Source of the DNA: DAOSXA01 sp964526835 | GTDB taxonomy: Bacteria > Zixibacteria > MSB-5A5 > GN15 > FEB-12 | DNA: 64,000 nt | NCBI GenBank assembly: GCA_964526835.1 | Contig: CAZGMK010000013.1 | Location: 13,768 to 77,767 of the forward strand | Direction of reading: 5' to 3' | Notes under the pieces: generated by a model | What the model was told of the DNA's origin: nothing | Databases searched by the model: none | Seen by the model: only the letters and a program-made list of their open reading frames with translations | Program-made: the position numbers and the translations under genes | Shown: positions 8,050 through 17,092 of the stretch, one piece after another | Position numbering within the stretch: position 1 is the first letter of the stretch | Layout of the letters: each line of letters begins with the position of its first letter

Positions 8050-9357
8050 ATGAATGGACAAAGCATGATATTGATGTGGGTGCTGCTGCTGAGCCTGTCG
8101 GCGCCACCTGCGACCGGCAGTCAGGACTACTGGCAGCCGCCGTTCCAGGCGAATCCGGGCGAGCCGCCGCGTATCGATTCAGCCATGGGCCTGACCGAGA
8201 TTCTCAGTTTGGTCGCTGAAGGCAATCCAACGCTGCGCGCGCTTCACTTCCGGATCGAGTCGGTTCGACACCGCATTGACCAGACCAGCCTGTATCCCAA
8301 CCCGGAACTCGAGGCGGAGATCGAAGACATCGGCTGGGACGCCCCCGGACTGCGGGAGCCCGAAATCACGCTTCGGATTTCGCAGGAGTTCGAGATCTTC
8401 GGACAGAAGGCGGCCCGCAAAGCTGTCGCCCGGGCTGGATTGCGAGCTGCTGAATCGGAGGCGGCCACCGCGGCTTTCGACCTCTATTTGGAGACCAAGC
8501 AGCGCTTTTACGCGCTGGTCCATGCCCAGAGAAAGCAGCAATTGCTGCAAGATCAGGTCAGGCTCGCGACGACGGTCGTCGACAACATCGAATATCGAAC
8601 CGGTAAGGGGGCAGGCCTTCAGTCGGAGTTGCTGCTGGCCCGGCTGGAGCTCCAGCGCATCGAGCTGGACTTGGCTGAGTCCGAGCAGGACTTGATAGTC
8701 GCTCAATTGGCGCTGACTTCACTGTGGGAGGGCCAGAGCAGGAGTATATACGTCTCAGACGCCGAGGAGCCCGATCTGTCCGGATTGCTTGATCGTCTTG
8801 ATACGACTCGCTACGCAATTGATTCGACTCGCAGCCTCCTGTCGCTGAGCCGGGAGGCTGAGGTGCTGCGCGCCGAGCGCGACCTTGCTGCCGCCGAGGT
8901 GCGGCCAAGCCTGACTTTGACCGGGGGAGTTAAGCACCTTGAAGCAGAGGGGACAAACTCTTTTCTGGTCGGCGTCTCTGTGCCACTGCCTCTCTGGAAC
9001 CGCAACCAGGGCGCCCGGAAGAGTCTTCAGGCCAAGCACGAGGCCGCCGAACTCGGAATGAAGCGGGTCCACCTGCAGACTCAGGCCGATATCGAGTCAG
9101 CTCAGATCCGCCTGCGCCTGCTCGATCAGCGACACGCAACAGTCGACCATGAGTTGCTGCCGACCGCCGAATCCGTCTACCGGACACTTGAAAAGGACTA
9201 CGGCGCCGGACGTCTGCCCTACACCAGCCTGCTCGAGGCCGAGCGCATCCTGTTGGAACTCCGCCGGGAGCACGCCGACCTGCTGCTGGAGATACAAAAG
9301 CAGATAATGGCCCTGGAGTATGTCACCGGGCTGGTACTCACCACCGAACCGCTATGA
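8050..9357 (+). CDS. TolC/CusC-family outer-membrane channel (first cluster)
   Basis: A 435-residue protein with a signal peptide (ILMWVLLLSLSAPPATG), then the two long alpha-helical repeats of the outer membrane efflux protein family: a first block with NPTLRALHFRIES and YPNPELEAEIEDIGW, and a second beginning near residue 285 with VRPSLTLTGGVKHL and VSVPLPLWNRNQGAR. These motifs are typical of the CzcC/CusC branch. The channel joins an RND pump and adaptor for export across both membranes. GGGAGA at 8037-8042 supports ATG 8050. Its stop overlaps an ATG of the adaptor gene. Confidence 0.9.
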   Translation: MNGQSMILMWVLLLSLSAPPATGSQDYWQPPFQANPGEPPRIDSAMGLTEILSLVAEGNPTLRALHFRIESVRHRIDQTSLYPNPELEAEIEDIGWDAPGLREPEITLRISQEFEIFGQKAARKAVARAGLRAAESEAATAAFDLYLETKQRFYALVHAQRKQQLLQDQVRLATTVVDNIEYRTGKGAGLQSELLLARLELQRIELDLAESEQDLIVAQLALTSLWEGQSRSIYVSDAEEPDLSGLLDRLDTTRYAIDSTRSLLSLSREAEVLRAERDLAAAEVRPSLTLTGGVKHLEAEGTNSFLVGVSVPLPLWNRNQGARKSLQAKHEAAELGMKRVHLQTQADIESAQIRLRLLDQRHATVDHELLPTAESVYRTLEKDYGAGRLPYTSLLEAERILLELRREHADLLLEIQKQIMALEYVTGLVLTTEPL

Positions 9358-9368
9358 GGATTCATGCC

Positions 9369-10400
9369 ATGAGACAATTAAGACTTGCGGCGGCGACCCT
9401 GTTGCTCGCCGCCCTGGCGATGGCGCCCGGCCGGATCGCAGGCCAGCACGACCACGAGCACACGGCGACAATCGCAGTTGAAGATGAACACGATCATTCC
9501 GCGCATGAAGAGATGGCGGCGGATGTCGGGTGCATCGAGGAGCATGATCACGCACTCCACGATGAGGAGTTGATTGTCGAGTTGTCCCCTGAGGCGATAG
9601 AGCTGGCGGGAATATCTACATCGCGAGTGAGGAAGGGAAGCATTGCAAAGACGATAGAACTGCCCGGCGAAGTAGGCTTTAATGAAGATCGACTGGCGCA
9701 TATTGCGCCGCGATTCGCCGGGATCGCCCTGCAGGCCCTGAAGAGAGTCGGTGATTACGCCGAGTCCGGTGAAGTGGTCGCTGTGATCGAGAGCAATGAG
9801 AGCATGAATGCCTATTCGATCGCTTCGCCGATATCCGGTTGGGTGATCCAGCGCCATATCACGCCCGGGGAATTCGTTTCGGAGCAGAGCAGCATCTATG
9901 TCATTGCCGATCTGTCGACCGTATGGGTGGACCTGGCGGTGTATCCCCGGGACGCCGGCCGTATCAGGAAGGGACAGGTGGCGCACATACGCGCGGTTGG
10001 CTCCGACTTGCAGACCGAGGGAATAATCGAGTACGTGACCCCGATCATGGACGTGCACACACGCAGCCTCACCGCCCGGGTGGTTCTGTCCAACTCTGAC
10101 AACGCCTGGCGTCCCGGCTTCTTCGTGCAGGCCACGGTGGCGGCCGAGGTCAACCGGACGGGTTTGATAGTCGACAAGGAGGCGGTGCAGTATCTCGCTG
10201 AACGGACCGTGGTCTTTGTGCCCGATGGTCACAACAGCTACCGCCCGGCAGAGGTGGTGACCGGTGCGAGCGATCACCAGCACATCCTCATCGCGGCCGG
10301 CCTCGACGAGGGCGCCGAGTATGTCTCGGATGGAGCGTTCGAGTTGAAAGCCAAGATTGTCACCGGTGCGCTGGGCGGACATGCCGGACACGGCCATTAG
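9369..10400 (+). CDS. RND membrane-fusion (adaptor) protein with His-rich N-terminus (first cluster)
   Basis: About 343 residues: a signal peptide (RLAAATLLLAALAMAP), a mature N-terminus rich in His, Asp and Glu (QHDHEHT, EHDHSAHEE, EEHDHALHDEE), then lipoyl/barrel-sandwich and beta-barrel regions (ESNESMNAYSIASPISGWV, DLSTVWVDLAVYPRD, IEYVTPIMDVHTRSL) and a His-rich tail (GGHAGHGH). This is the periplasmic adaptor between the TolC-like channel and the RND pump. The His clusters probably bind divalent metal, pointing to Zn/Co/Ni/Cd more than Cu. ATG 9369 follows GAGGA at 9356-9360. Another ATG at 9354 overlaps the previous stop. Confidence 0.88.
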   Translation: MRQLRLAAATLLLAALAMAPGRIAGQHDHEHTATIAVEDEHDHSAHEEMAADVGCIEEHDHALHDEELIVELSPEAIELAGISTSRVRKGSIAKTIELPGEVGFNEDRLAHIAPRFAGIALQALKRVGDYAESGEVVAVIESNESMNAYSIASPISGWVIQRHITPGEFVSEQSSIYVIADLSTVWVDLAVYPRDAGRIRKGQVAHIRAVGSDLQTEGIIEYVTPIMDVHTRSLTARVVLSNSDNAWRPGFFVQATVAAEVNRTGLIVDKEAVQYLAERTVVFVPDGHNSYRPAEVVTGASDHQHILIAAGLDEGAEYVSDGAFELKAKIVTGALGGHAGHGH

Positions 10401-10411
10401 GGAGGCTGAAC

Positions 10412-13400
10412 ATGAATAGTCTATTCGAGCAGGTTTTGAAGAACCGTGTCCTGGTGGTGGCCGGCCTGATCGGGATCACAATCGCCGGTATCATCCAGTA
10501 TCGCAACCTGCCTACCGATGCCTTTCCGGACATCTCGCCGGTCATGGTGCCGGTCTTCGCAGAAGCTCATGGTATGGCCCCCGAGGAAATCGAGCGACTC
10601 ATCACCTTTCCTATTGAGTCATCGATGAACGGGCTTCCGGGCGTCACTCAGATCAAGTCCACCTCGGCCTTTGGCCTGGCGGTTGTCTATGTCTACTTTG
10701 ACGATGACGTCGACATCTACTTCGCGCGTCAGATTGTCGCCGAGCGCCTGGCCTCGGCGGCCTCCGACCTGCCGGAGATGCATGACCCGCCCACGCTCGG
10801 GCCGATCTCCACCGGCCTGGGTGAGGTTTTCATGTATTACCTGCGGGCCGACAGCACCGTAGACTCCGGCGACAAGCCCCTCGATGCATATCTGCGGGAG
10901 ATCAACGACTGGGTTGTGAAGTACCAACTGCAGAGCGTGCCGGGAGTTACGGACATTCTCTCGATGGGCGGCCATGTGCTGCAATACCAGATAGAGTTGG
11001 ACCCCTACGCTCTCAGCAAGTACAACCTGGCACTCTCGGATGTCGTTGAAGCGGTCACCGGCAACAATCGCAACGCCGGCGGGCAGTTCATGGTGCTCGG
11101 GTCGGAGGAGTACCTGGTGCGAGGCATAGGGTTGATTCAGGAACGCGAGGACCTTCGCAGTCTCCAGCTCAGAGTGGTCGAGGGAACACCTATTCGGCTC
11201 GGCGATGTCGCGCAGGTCGATTTCGGGAAGGAGATCCGCCGGGGAGTGGTCACCCGCGACGGAAAAGAAGAAGTGGTCGCCGGTATCGTGCTCAAGCTCC
11301 ACGGCGAGAACACTTCCGATGTCATCGCACGTCTGCAGGGCAAGTTCCCGGAGGTCCAGGAGTCGCTCCCCGACGGGATCACGCTGGTACCGTACTATAA
11401 TCAGAGTCGACTGGTCGAGAGCGCCATCAACACCGTCGAGAGCGCCCTCTGGAAGGGAGCCTTGCTGGTGATACTGGTTCTGGCCCTGTTCCTCGGCAAT
11501 GTGCGCAGTGCGTTCATCGTTGCGCTGGCGCTGCCGGTATGTGCTCTGGTGGCGGCGATCTTCATGGGGCTGGCGGGATTGTCGGCCAATCTCATGTCGC
11601 TAGGCGGAATCGCGATTGCCATCGGCATGCTGGGGGATGCCTCGATCGTGATTGTCGAGAATATCTCTCGCCACCTGCGCGAAGAGCGCTACCAAAGCCT
11701 GAGCAAGTTCGACGTCATCATATCGGCTTGTCGCCAGGTGGCGCGGCCGATCATCTTCTCGGTGACCATCATCATCATTGTCTTTCTGCCGTTGTTTACC
11801 CTTGAAGGCGTCGAGGGCAAGATGTTCTCGCCGATGGCCTTCACGGTAACGTTCGCCCTGCTGGGTTCGCTATTGGCGGCGCTGTTCTTCTCGCCCGCGC
11901 TGGCGTCTTACCTGCTTCGGCAGAAGCCCCAGAGAGAATTCCTTTTGGTTCGTCTGTTAAAGCGTCCCTATCTGTCGCATCTGAGCTGGAACTTGCGCCA
12001 CAAGACAGTCGTGGTGGCGGGCGCGGCCACAGCCTTTGCCGGGTCGCTATTGCTTATCCCTCATCTCGGCACTGAGTTCATCCCGGTGCTTGAGGAGGGG
12101 ATCATCCAGATCAACGTGACCATGGCTCCTTCCATCTCGCTGGAGAAGGCGACCGAGACCATCATGAAGCTGGAACGGGAGATCGGGCGCTTCGAGGAAG
12201 TCGAGCAGACTGTCGCCAAGATAGGCCGTCCCGAGGCCGGCAGCCATCCCCACCCGGTTAACTTCGCCAATATCCAGCTCTCCCTGACCGACCAGGAGAC
12301 CTGGCGCGACCATGAGTCGAAAGCCGAGTTGATCGAATCGCTTGATGCCAGGCTGTCGCATTATCCCGGAGTACAACTCAACTTCACTCAGCCTATCCAA
12401 AATCTCTTCGATGAACTCCTCTCCGGGGTCAGGACACAGTTGGCCGTGAAGCTATACGGCGACGATCTCGATACTTTGCGACTGAAGGCCGAAGCCATCA
12501 TGGAGGCAATCGAGGAGGTGCCGGGCATGGTAGATATTGCCACTGAACAAAGCTTCGGACAGCCCCAGGTGCAGATAGTAGCTGATCGACCGACCTGCGC
12601 CCGTTACGGAGTCAATGTGGCGGATATCCTCGAGGTGGTCGAACTGGCTATCGGTGGAGAGGTGATCGACCAGGTCTTCCTGAACACCAGGAGGTTCGGT
12701 ATCCATGTCAGGTATGGGGAGCACCATCGTCGCGATCCCGAAGTGATCCGCAGCCTGTTGGTGCATGGCTCAAATGATATGCTTATTCCGTTGTCACAGG
12801 TGGCCGAGGTGAAGACGGTGATCGGTCCGATCCAGATAAATCGAGAGAAGAACCAGCGGCGATGGGTCATCTCGGCCAACGTGCGCGGGCGCGACATGGG
12901 TAGCGTGGTATCCGATATGCAGGAGGCGGTCGCTGCAAAGGTCACCTTGCCACCGGGTTACTATCTGGAGTACGGCGGTCAGTTCGAGAACCAGCAGCGG
13001 GCCATGCATCGGTTGAGCATTATCGTGCCGATCACTTTTGCGTTGATCTTCCTGATGCTCTATCTGTCGTTCGGGTCATGGCGATATGCCGCTCTCATCT
13101 TCATCAACGCGCCGCTGGCCCTGATCGGGGGAGTGCTGGGCCTGTACCTGACCGGCGAGTACCTGTCGGTGCCGGCCTCGGTCGGGTTCATTGCGCTGTT
13201 TGGTATTGCGGTACAGAATGGTCTGGTGCTGGTGACCTATGTCAACCAGTTGCGCCGAGAGGGCGCGCCGATGGCTCAGGCCATCCCCGAGGCCTGTTTG
13301 CAGCGCATGCGGCCGGTGCTCATGACAGCCCTGACCACCATTCTCGGGCTGCTGCCGCTGCTGCTGTCACACGGTATGGGCTCGGAGGTGCAGCGCCCGC

Positions 13401-13501
13401 TGGCGGTCGTGGTCGTTTTCGGACTGCTTTCCTCCACGTTCCTGACCCTGGTCCTGATTCCAGTATTGTACGGTTGGTTTGCGCCGAAGACAGTGTCCTG
13501 A
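10412..13501 (+). CDS. Heavy-metal efflux RND pump, CzcA-like (first cluster)
   Basis: A 1029-residue inner-membrane proton antiporter with the 12-helix RND layout and two large periplasmic loops. HME-RND features include NLPTDAFPDIS after helix 1, DVDIYFARQIVAERL, and helix-4 GGIAIAIGMLGDASIVIVEN with the Asp expected for proton relay, then a C-terminal half with FIALFGIAVQNGLVLVTY and RVRP-like QRMRPVLMTAL. At the periplasmic position where the second pump has PLTML, this one has HPHPVNFANIQL, with no methionine. That favours a divalent-metal pump (Czc/Cnr/Ncc type) over Cu/Ag. It lies 11 bases after the adaptor, with GGAGG upstream of the start. Confidence 0.92.
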   Translation: MNSLFEQVLKNRVLVVAGLIGITIAGIIQYRNLPTDAFPDISPVMVPVFAEAHGMAPEEIERLITFPIESSMNGLPGVTQIKSTSAFGLAVVYVYFDDDVDIYFARQIVAERLASAASDLPEMHDPPTLGPISTGLGEVFMYYLRADSTVDSGDKPLDAYLREINDWVVKYQLQSVPGVTDILSMGGHVLQYQIELDPYALSKYNLALSDVVEAVTGNNRNAGGQFMVLGSEEYLVRGIGLIQEREDLRSLQLRVVEGTPIRLGDVAQVDFGKEIRRGVVTRDGKEEVVAGIVLKLHGENTSDVIARLQGKFPEVQESLPDGITLVPYYNQSRLVESAINTVESALWKGALLVILVLALFLGNVRSAFIVALALPVCALVAAIFMGLAGLSANLMSLGGIAIAIGMLGDASIVIVENISRHLREERYQSLSKFDVIISACRQVARPIIFSVTIIIIVFLPLFTLEGVEGKMFSPMAFTVTFALLGSLLAALFFSPALASYLLRQKPQREFLLVRLLKRPYLSHLSWNLRHKTVVVAGAATAFAGSLLLIPHLGTEFIPVLEEGIIQINVTMAPSISLEKATETIMKLEREIGRFEEVEQTVAKIGRPEAGSHPHPVNFANIQLSLTDQETWRDHESKAELIESLDARLSHYPGVQLNFTQPIQNLFDELLSGVRTQLAVKLYGDDLDTLRLKAEAIMEAIEEVPGMVDIATEQSFGQPQVQIVADRPTCARYGVNVADILEVVELAIGGEVIDQVFLNTRRFGIHVRYGEHHRRDPEVIRSLLVHGSNDMLIPLSQVAEVKTVIGPIQINREKNQRRWVISANVRGRDMGSVVSDMQEAVAAKVTLPPGYYLEYGGQFENQQRAMHRLSIIVPITFALIFLMLYLSFGSWRYAALIFINAPLALIGGVLGLYLTGEYLSVPASVGFIALFGIAVQNGLVLVTYVNQLRREGAPMAQAIPEACLQRMRPVLMTALTTILGLLPLLLSHGMGSEVQRPLAVVVVFGLLSSTFLTLVLIPVLYGWFAPKTVS

Positions 13502-13696
13502 TCGCCGCCGCCGCGGTGACTGAACCGGCATGTGGTGGCGCCAAATCGGGTAGTTGTGAACAAACGGTGACAGGTCTGCAGTGGCAATCGCGTCAGCCGG
13601 ACGCCTGGAGAGCAGGCCCGGATCGGAGCTTCGCGCCGATAGCGGCCGCGTGTTCACCGAATATACAGTCGCCTCGGCAACGGGAACTACATAGGT

Positions 13697-13728
13697 CCAG
13701 GTTTGTTTAATCGGCAGAACAGACCTGG
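13697..13728 (+). promoter_or_regulatory. Hairpin between the two efflux clusters
   Basis: CCAGGTTTGTT (13697-13707) pairs with AACAGACCTGG (13718-13728): 6 bp, one mismatch, 4 bp, with a 10-base loop. It sits about 200 bases after the first pump and 10 bases before the next reading frame. It could be a weak terminator or a leader element of the second cluster. There is no T-run. Confidence 0.35.
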
Positions 13729-13738
13729 AACCGATTAT

Positions 13739-14149
13739 ATGATGAGAAGATCGTTCAGAACAGCAATGGCGCTGATTGTCGTCGTGACGGTAGTTGCGGC
13801 GCCCGTGCTTCAAACGGCGGAGCAGGTATTTAGGGCGCAATTGCACGATGAGGCCCCCTGCTGTTGCGCCGGCTGTTCTGTTGGTTCTGTCAGTTTCGGT
13901 GAGACCGGCGAATGGAATGAGCCGCCCTGCCCCTGCCACATGCAAGACCGGCCAATTCCACCGTCCCAGCCACTCCAGGCCGAGATTCAACGTTACTGCC
14001 AGGCCGACCCGCCCACCGCAGACAGGCAATCCGAGAGCCCCGTGTACAACCGGGAGAGTATCTCGGATGCTCCCTTTGTTCTAATCGCCTCTGTCTTAGT
14101 GGACAATTTTCATCCATTATACTTGACCTGCTGTTCGTTTCTCATTTGA
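13739..14149 (+). CDS. Small Cys-rich secreted protein leading the second metal-efflux cluster
   Basis: About 136 residues. MRRSFRTAMALIVVVTVVAAPVL looks like a signal peptide. The mature part has CCCAGC followed by PCPCH, a later RYCQAD and a C-terminal LTCCSFLI. The Cys groups could hold a soft metal such as Cu or Ag. It has no clear sequence similarity to the small protein in front of the first cluster, yet occupies the same position, 76 bases before the TolC-like gene. ATG 13739 is chosen because the signal sequence starts there. A TTG 36 bases upstream gives a less plausible extension. The function is inferred from position only. Confidence 0.5.
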   Translation: MMRRSFRTAMALIVVVTVVAAPVLQTAEQVFRAQLHDEAPCCCAGCSVGSVSFGETGEWNEPPCPCHMQDRPIPPSQPLQAEIQRYCQADPPTADRQSESPVYNRESISDAPFVLIASVLVDNFHPLYLTCCSFLI

Positions 14150-14225
14150 TATTGCTTTCGTAGCCGTGTCGTGAACCGATCCGAGTTCACCTGTATCTAT
14201 CAGATATTCACTCAACCGGAGATGA

Positions 14226-15488
14226 ATGGCTATGAAAGGACTAACCCTAGCGGCCTTGTTCCAGCTGGTTGTGATTTTCAGCCCCGGCACAGTCTCGGCC
14301 GACCAAGCCACGCTGGATTCACTTATTGAACTGGCCAGAAATCGCAATCCCGACCTGCTGGCAGCCCGCCATGAGACAGAAGCCGCCGCATATCGAGCGG
14401 ATGCCTCAGGAGCCCTGCCGGATCCTACTCTCGGACTGGCCCTGATGAATCTGCCCCGATCCTCACTGGCGTTGGACGAAACGCCGATGTCGGGGGTGCA
14501 TGTGGGTCTGACGCAGATGATCCCGTGGCCCGGCAAGCTGCGCAGCCACTCACGGGCGGCGCGAGCGCAACAAAGGATGAGTGCGTCGACCAGCATGGCG
14601 ATCGAAAATGCAATCGTGCGCCAGGTGAGCCAAGCCTTCTATGACTACGCATACTGGCAGGCCGCCCGTGAAAGCATCAGGCGCAGCCTGGATCTGGCCC
14701 ATGCGATTTCCGCTGTCGCCGAAACGCGATATGCCAACGGCGAGGTATCGGCTCAGGACCTGCTCCGTTCGCAGACTTCATTTGAACGTCTCCAGGTAAG
14801 ACTCTTGCGCGCCGATCAGCGCGGGCGAACCGCCTTGCTGAAGCTGACCAATCTGACCGGCGCCACGGAACCCGATACCACTCTGTCAGCATCCCTGCCG
14901 GAGTTGCCGGACACCGAACGATTCGCCGGCGACCTTTCGCAGAACCCGGAGCTCAAACGCGCTTCGTCTAGTATCGAGGCAGCTTCCGCCCGGGCCGATG
15001 CCGCCCGAACGGAGTACTACCCGGATTTTCTGGTAGGAATCGACTACCGCTTTCGTCAGGAAGTACCCGGCGATCCGGTTAGGGGAGAGGACTTCCTCAC
15101 CCTCCGAGCAGGATTCAGTTTGCCGGTGTGGTTCTTCACCAAACAGCGTCACCTGACCCGGGCGGCCCGGCGGCTGGTGCAGTCTGCGGAACAGCATCGC
15201 AATGCGGTTGACCTGAGCCTGCGTCGACAACTTGACGATGCCCGTCAAACCTACCGGATCACCAGGCAGAGTCTCGATCGCTACAACGTCGACATATTGC
15301 CACAGGCCCGAGCCACCTTCGAGGCGGCACAGATCGCCTACGAAGTGGGGCAAGTCGACTTTAACGCCCTGCTCAGCGCACAGCTCGAACTGCTTGAGGT
15401 TCAGTTGGAACGCTTCGAACTAATCAAGCAGGCTCACCAGACGCTGGCCCTGATCGACGAGTTGGTCGGCAATAGAGAGGACGAATAA
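14226..15488 (+). CDS. cusC: TolC/CusC-family outer-membrane channel (second cluster)
   Basis: A 420-residue protein with a signal peptide (LTLAALFQLVVIFSPGTVSA) and two outer-membrane-efflux repeats: RNPDLLAARHETEAAAYRA with GALPDPTLGLALMNLP, and a second half with YPDFLVGIDYRF and GFSLPVWFFTKQ. The sequence TQMIPWPGKL near residue 96 is usual in the CusC branch with Cu/Ag pumps. CGGAG at 14216-14220 supports ATG 14226. It ends 2 bases before the adaptor gene, so the operon is compact. Confidence 0.88.
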   Translation: MAMKGLTLAALFQLVVIFSPGTVSADQATLDSLIELARNRNPDLLAARHETEAAAYRADASGALPDPTLGLALMNLPRSSLALDETPMSGVHVGLTQMIPWPGKLRSHSRAARAQQRMSASTSMAIENAIVRQVSQAFYDYAYWQAARESIRRSLDLAHAISAVAETRYANGEVSAQDLLRSQTSFERLQVRLLRADQRGRTALLKLTNLTGATEPDTTLSASLPELPDTERFAGDLSQNPELKRASSSIEAASARADAARTEYYPDFLVGIDYRFRQEVPGDPVRGEDFLTLRAGFSLPVWFFTKQRHLTRAARRLVQSAEQHRNAVDLSLRRQLDDARQTYRITRQSLDRYNVDILPQARATFEAAQIAYEVGQVDFNALLSAQLELLEVQLERFELIKQAHQTLALIDELVGNREDE

Positions 15489-15490
15489 TC

Positions 15491-17092
15491 ATGAAGACAC
15501 TTACGATAGTAATACTCAGCCTTGGTGTTGGATTTGCCGGCGCCTGGCTGCTGCTGGGATCCGGCAGCGCCGAGACAACCACGGCCGCGCAGGCCGAAAC
15601 TGACCAGCAGCTTTATACCTGCGGGATGCATCCCGAAATCGTGACCACCGAGCCCGGACTCTGCCCGATCTGCAACATGAAGCTGACCCCGAAGAAAGAT
15701 GGCGGCGAGTCCTCCGCAGGGATCACCATCGACCCGGTGACCCGTCAGAATATCGGTTTGGCCACCACTGAGGTGCGCCGAAGCGCTTTGGTACAAACTG
15801 TCCGTGCAACCGGCAAAGTAGCCGTGCCCCAGCCGAATATCCACTCGGTCAATGTGAAGGTCAGAGGCTGGATCGAACATCTCTTTGTCAACGAGGAAGG
15901 CGAGCGCGTGTCTGCCGGTCAGCCCCTGATGGAGATATACTCCCCGGATTTGGTGGCGGCTCAGCGTGAATACCTGATCGCACTTCGCAACCAGCCCCAG
16001 ACGATTCATGCCTCCGCCAGGGGTGGCGCCGGGTTTAAGACTCTCCTGGAAACGTCGCGCCGGCGCCTGCTCAACTGGGACATATCGGAGGACCAGTTGC
16101 AGCGCCTGACCGAGTCCGGAGAGGTCCAGCGAACGATGACTATCCGAACACCCGCCGATGGCTTCGTCCAGCGCAAGCTGGTGGAAACGGGCGATCAGGT
16201 CACCCCGGGGCGGAGCCTCTTCGAGATTGCCGATCTCTCGACCGTCTGGGTGGAGGCATCTGTGTATGAGCAGGATCTGCCGTTTGTGGAAGTCGGCCAG
16301 GATGCGATAGTGACTGTGCCGTCGTTACCATCAGAAGTCCTTCGTTCCCGTGTCATATACGTGTCTCCGATACTGGATCCTCAGCGTCAGGCCGAGGTAC
16401 GTCTGCGTATCGAGAATCCGAGGCTGAAGCTGCGGCCCGAGATGTACGCCGAGGTGCTGATAGAGAGCTCCCTGCCCGGACAACATCCCGTTGTGCCCCG
16501 CTCGGCGGTGATCAATTCGGGACTGCGCAATGTCGTATTTGTGGCCGGGGATGGCGGTGCATATCAGCCCCGCGAAATCACGACCGGAGTCGTCGGCCAG
16601 GGCGACCTGATCCAGGTTACCGGCGGCCTGCGCCCCGGCGAACAGATTGTTACCTCCGGGCAGTTCCTGCTCGACAGTGAGTCCCGCCTGAGTGAGGTCT
16701 TCGCGGCCGGCGGTCAGGCGGGACACCAGCATGGTTCCATGTCAGCTGACGAGGACGGCCGGGAACCGCAGGTCTCCGACGAACATGAATCACATTCCGA
16801 GAACCAGCACCCACAGGCGCTTGCTGAGGGGAGTGACTCCAATGCCCCGCCCCCCGATCCTTACGACATCCACACCTGCCCGATGCCGGAGCACTATCAC
16901 GTCCTGAACTACGGTCCCGGCGATTGCCCCGAGTGCGGCATGGCGCTGGCTCCGGTTGGCGAGACCGACATCGACAGTGTCTGGGTATGCCCGATGCCCC
17001 AGTGCGAGACGGCCCAGCACGAGCCCGGTGTATGCCCGGTCTGCAACATGAACCTGATCCCATACGAACCCGGAGAGAACCATGATCACTAA
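15491..17092 (+). CDS. cusB: RND adaptor with three heavy-metal-binding (HMBD-like) modules (second cluster)
   Basis: A 533-residue periplasmic adaptor. After an N-terminal membrane anchor or signal (LTIVILSLGVGFAGAWLLLGS) comes a heavy-metal-binding module (YTCGMHPEIV...CPICNMKL, about 37-62). The adaptor core follows (VKVRGWIEHLFVNEEGERV, DLSTVWVEASVYEQDLPFV, YVSPILDPQRQAEVRLRIEN). The C-terminus has two more modules: HTCPMPEHYHVL...CPECGMAL (about 458-485) and VCPMPQCETAQ...CPVCNMNL (about 498-525). Cys, Met and His pairs in each suit Cu(I)/Ag(I). Three modules in one adaptor is more than the usual one. The stop overlaps the pump gene by 11 bases. Confidence 0.9.
   Translation: MKTLTIVILSLGVGFAGAWLLLGSGSAETTTAAQAETDQQLYTCGMHPEIVTTEPGLCPICNMKLTPKKDGGESSAGITIDPVTRQNIGLATTEVRRSALVQTVRATGKVAVPQPNIHSVNVKVRGWIEHLFVNEEGERVSAGQPLMEIYSPDLVAAQREYLIALRNQPQTIHASARGGAGFKTLLETSRRRLLNWDISEDQLQRLTESGEVQRTMTIRTPADGFVQRKLVETGDQVTPGRSLFEIADLSTVWVEASVYEQDLPFVEVGQDAIVTVPSLPSEVLRSRVIYVSPILDPQRQAEVRLRIENPRLKLRPEMYAEVLIESSLPGQHPVVPRSAVINSGLRNVVFVAGDGGAYQPREITTGVVGQGDLIQVTGGLRPGEQIVTSGQFLLDSESRLSEVFAAGGQAGHQHGSMSADEDGREPQVSDEHESHSENQHPQALAEGSDSNAPPPDPYDIHTCPMPEHYHVLNYGPGDCPECGMALAPVGETDIDSVWVCPMPQCETAQHEPGVCPVCNMNLIPYEPGENHDH

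Noticed and set aside
9378..10397. Long minus-strand frame of 339 codons opposite the first adaptor gene
   Set aside because: It lies wholly antisense to a clear membrane-fusion protein and its translation is His/Asp-rich low-complexity text with no family match, a by-product of GC-rich codon use.
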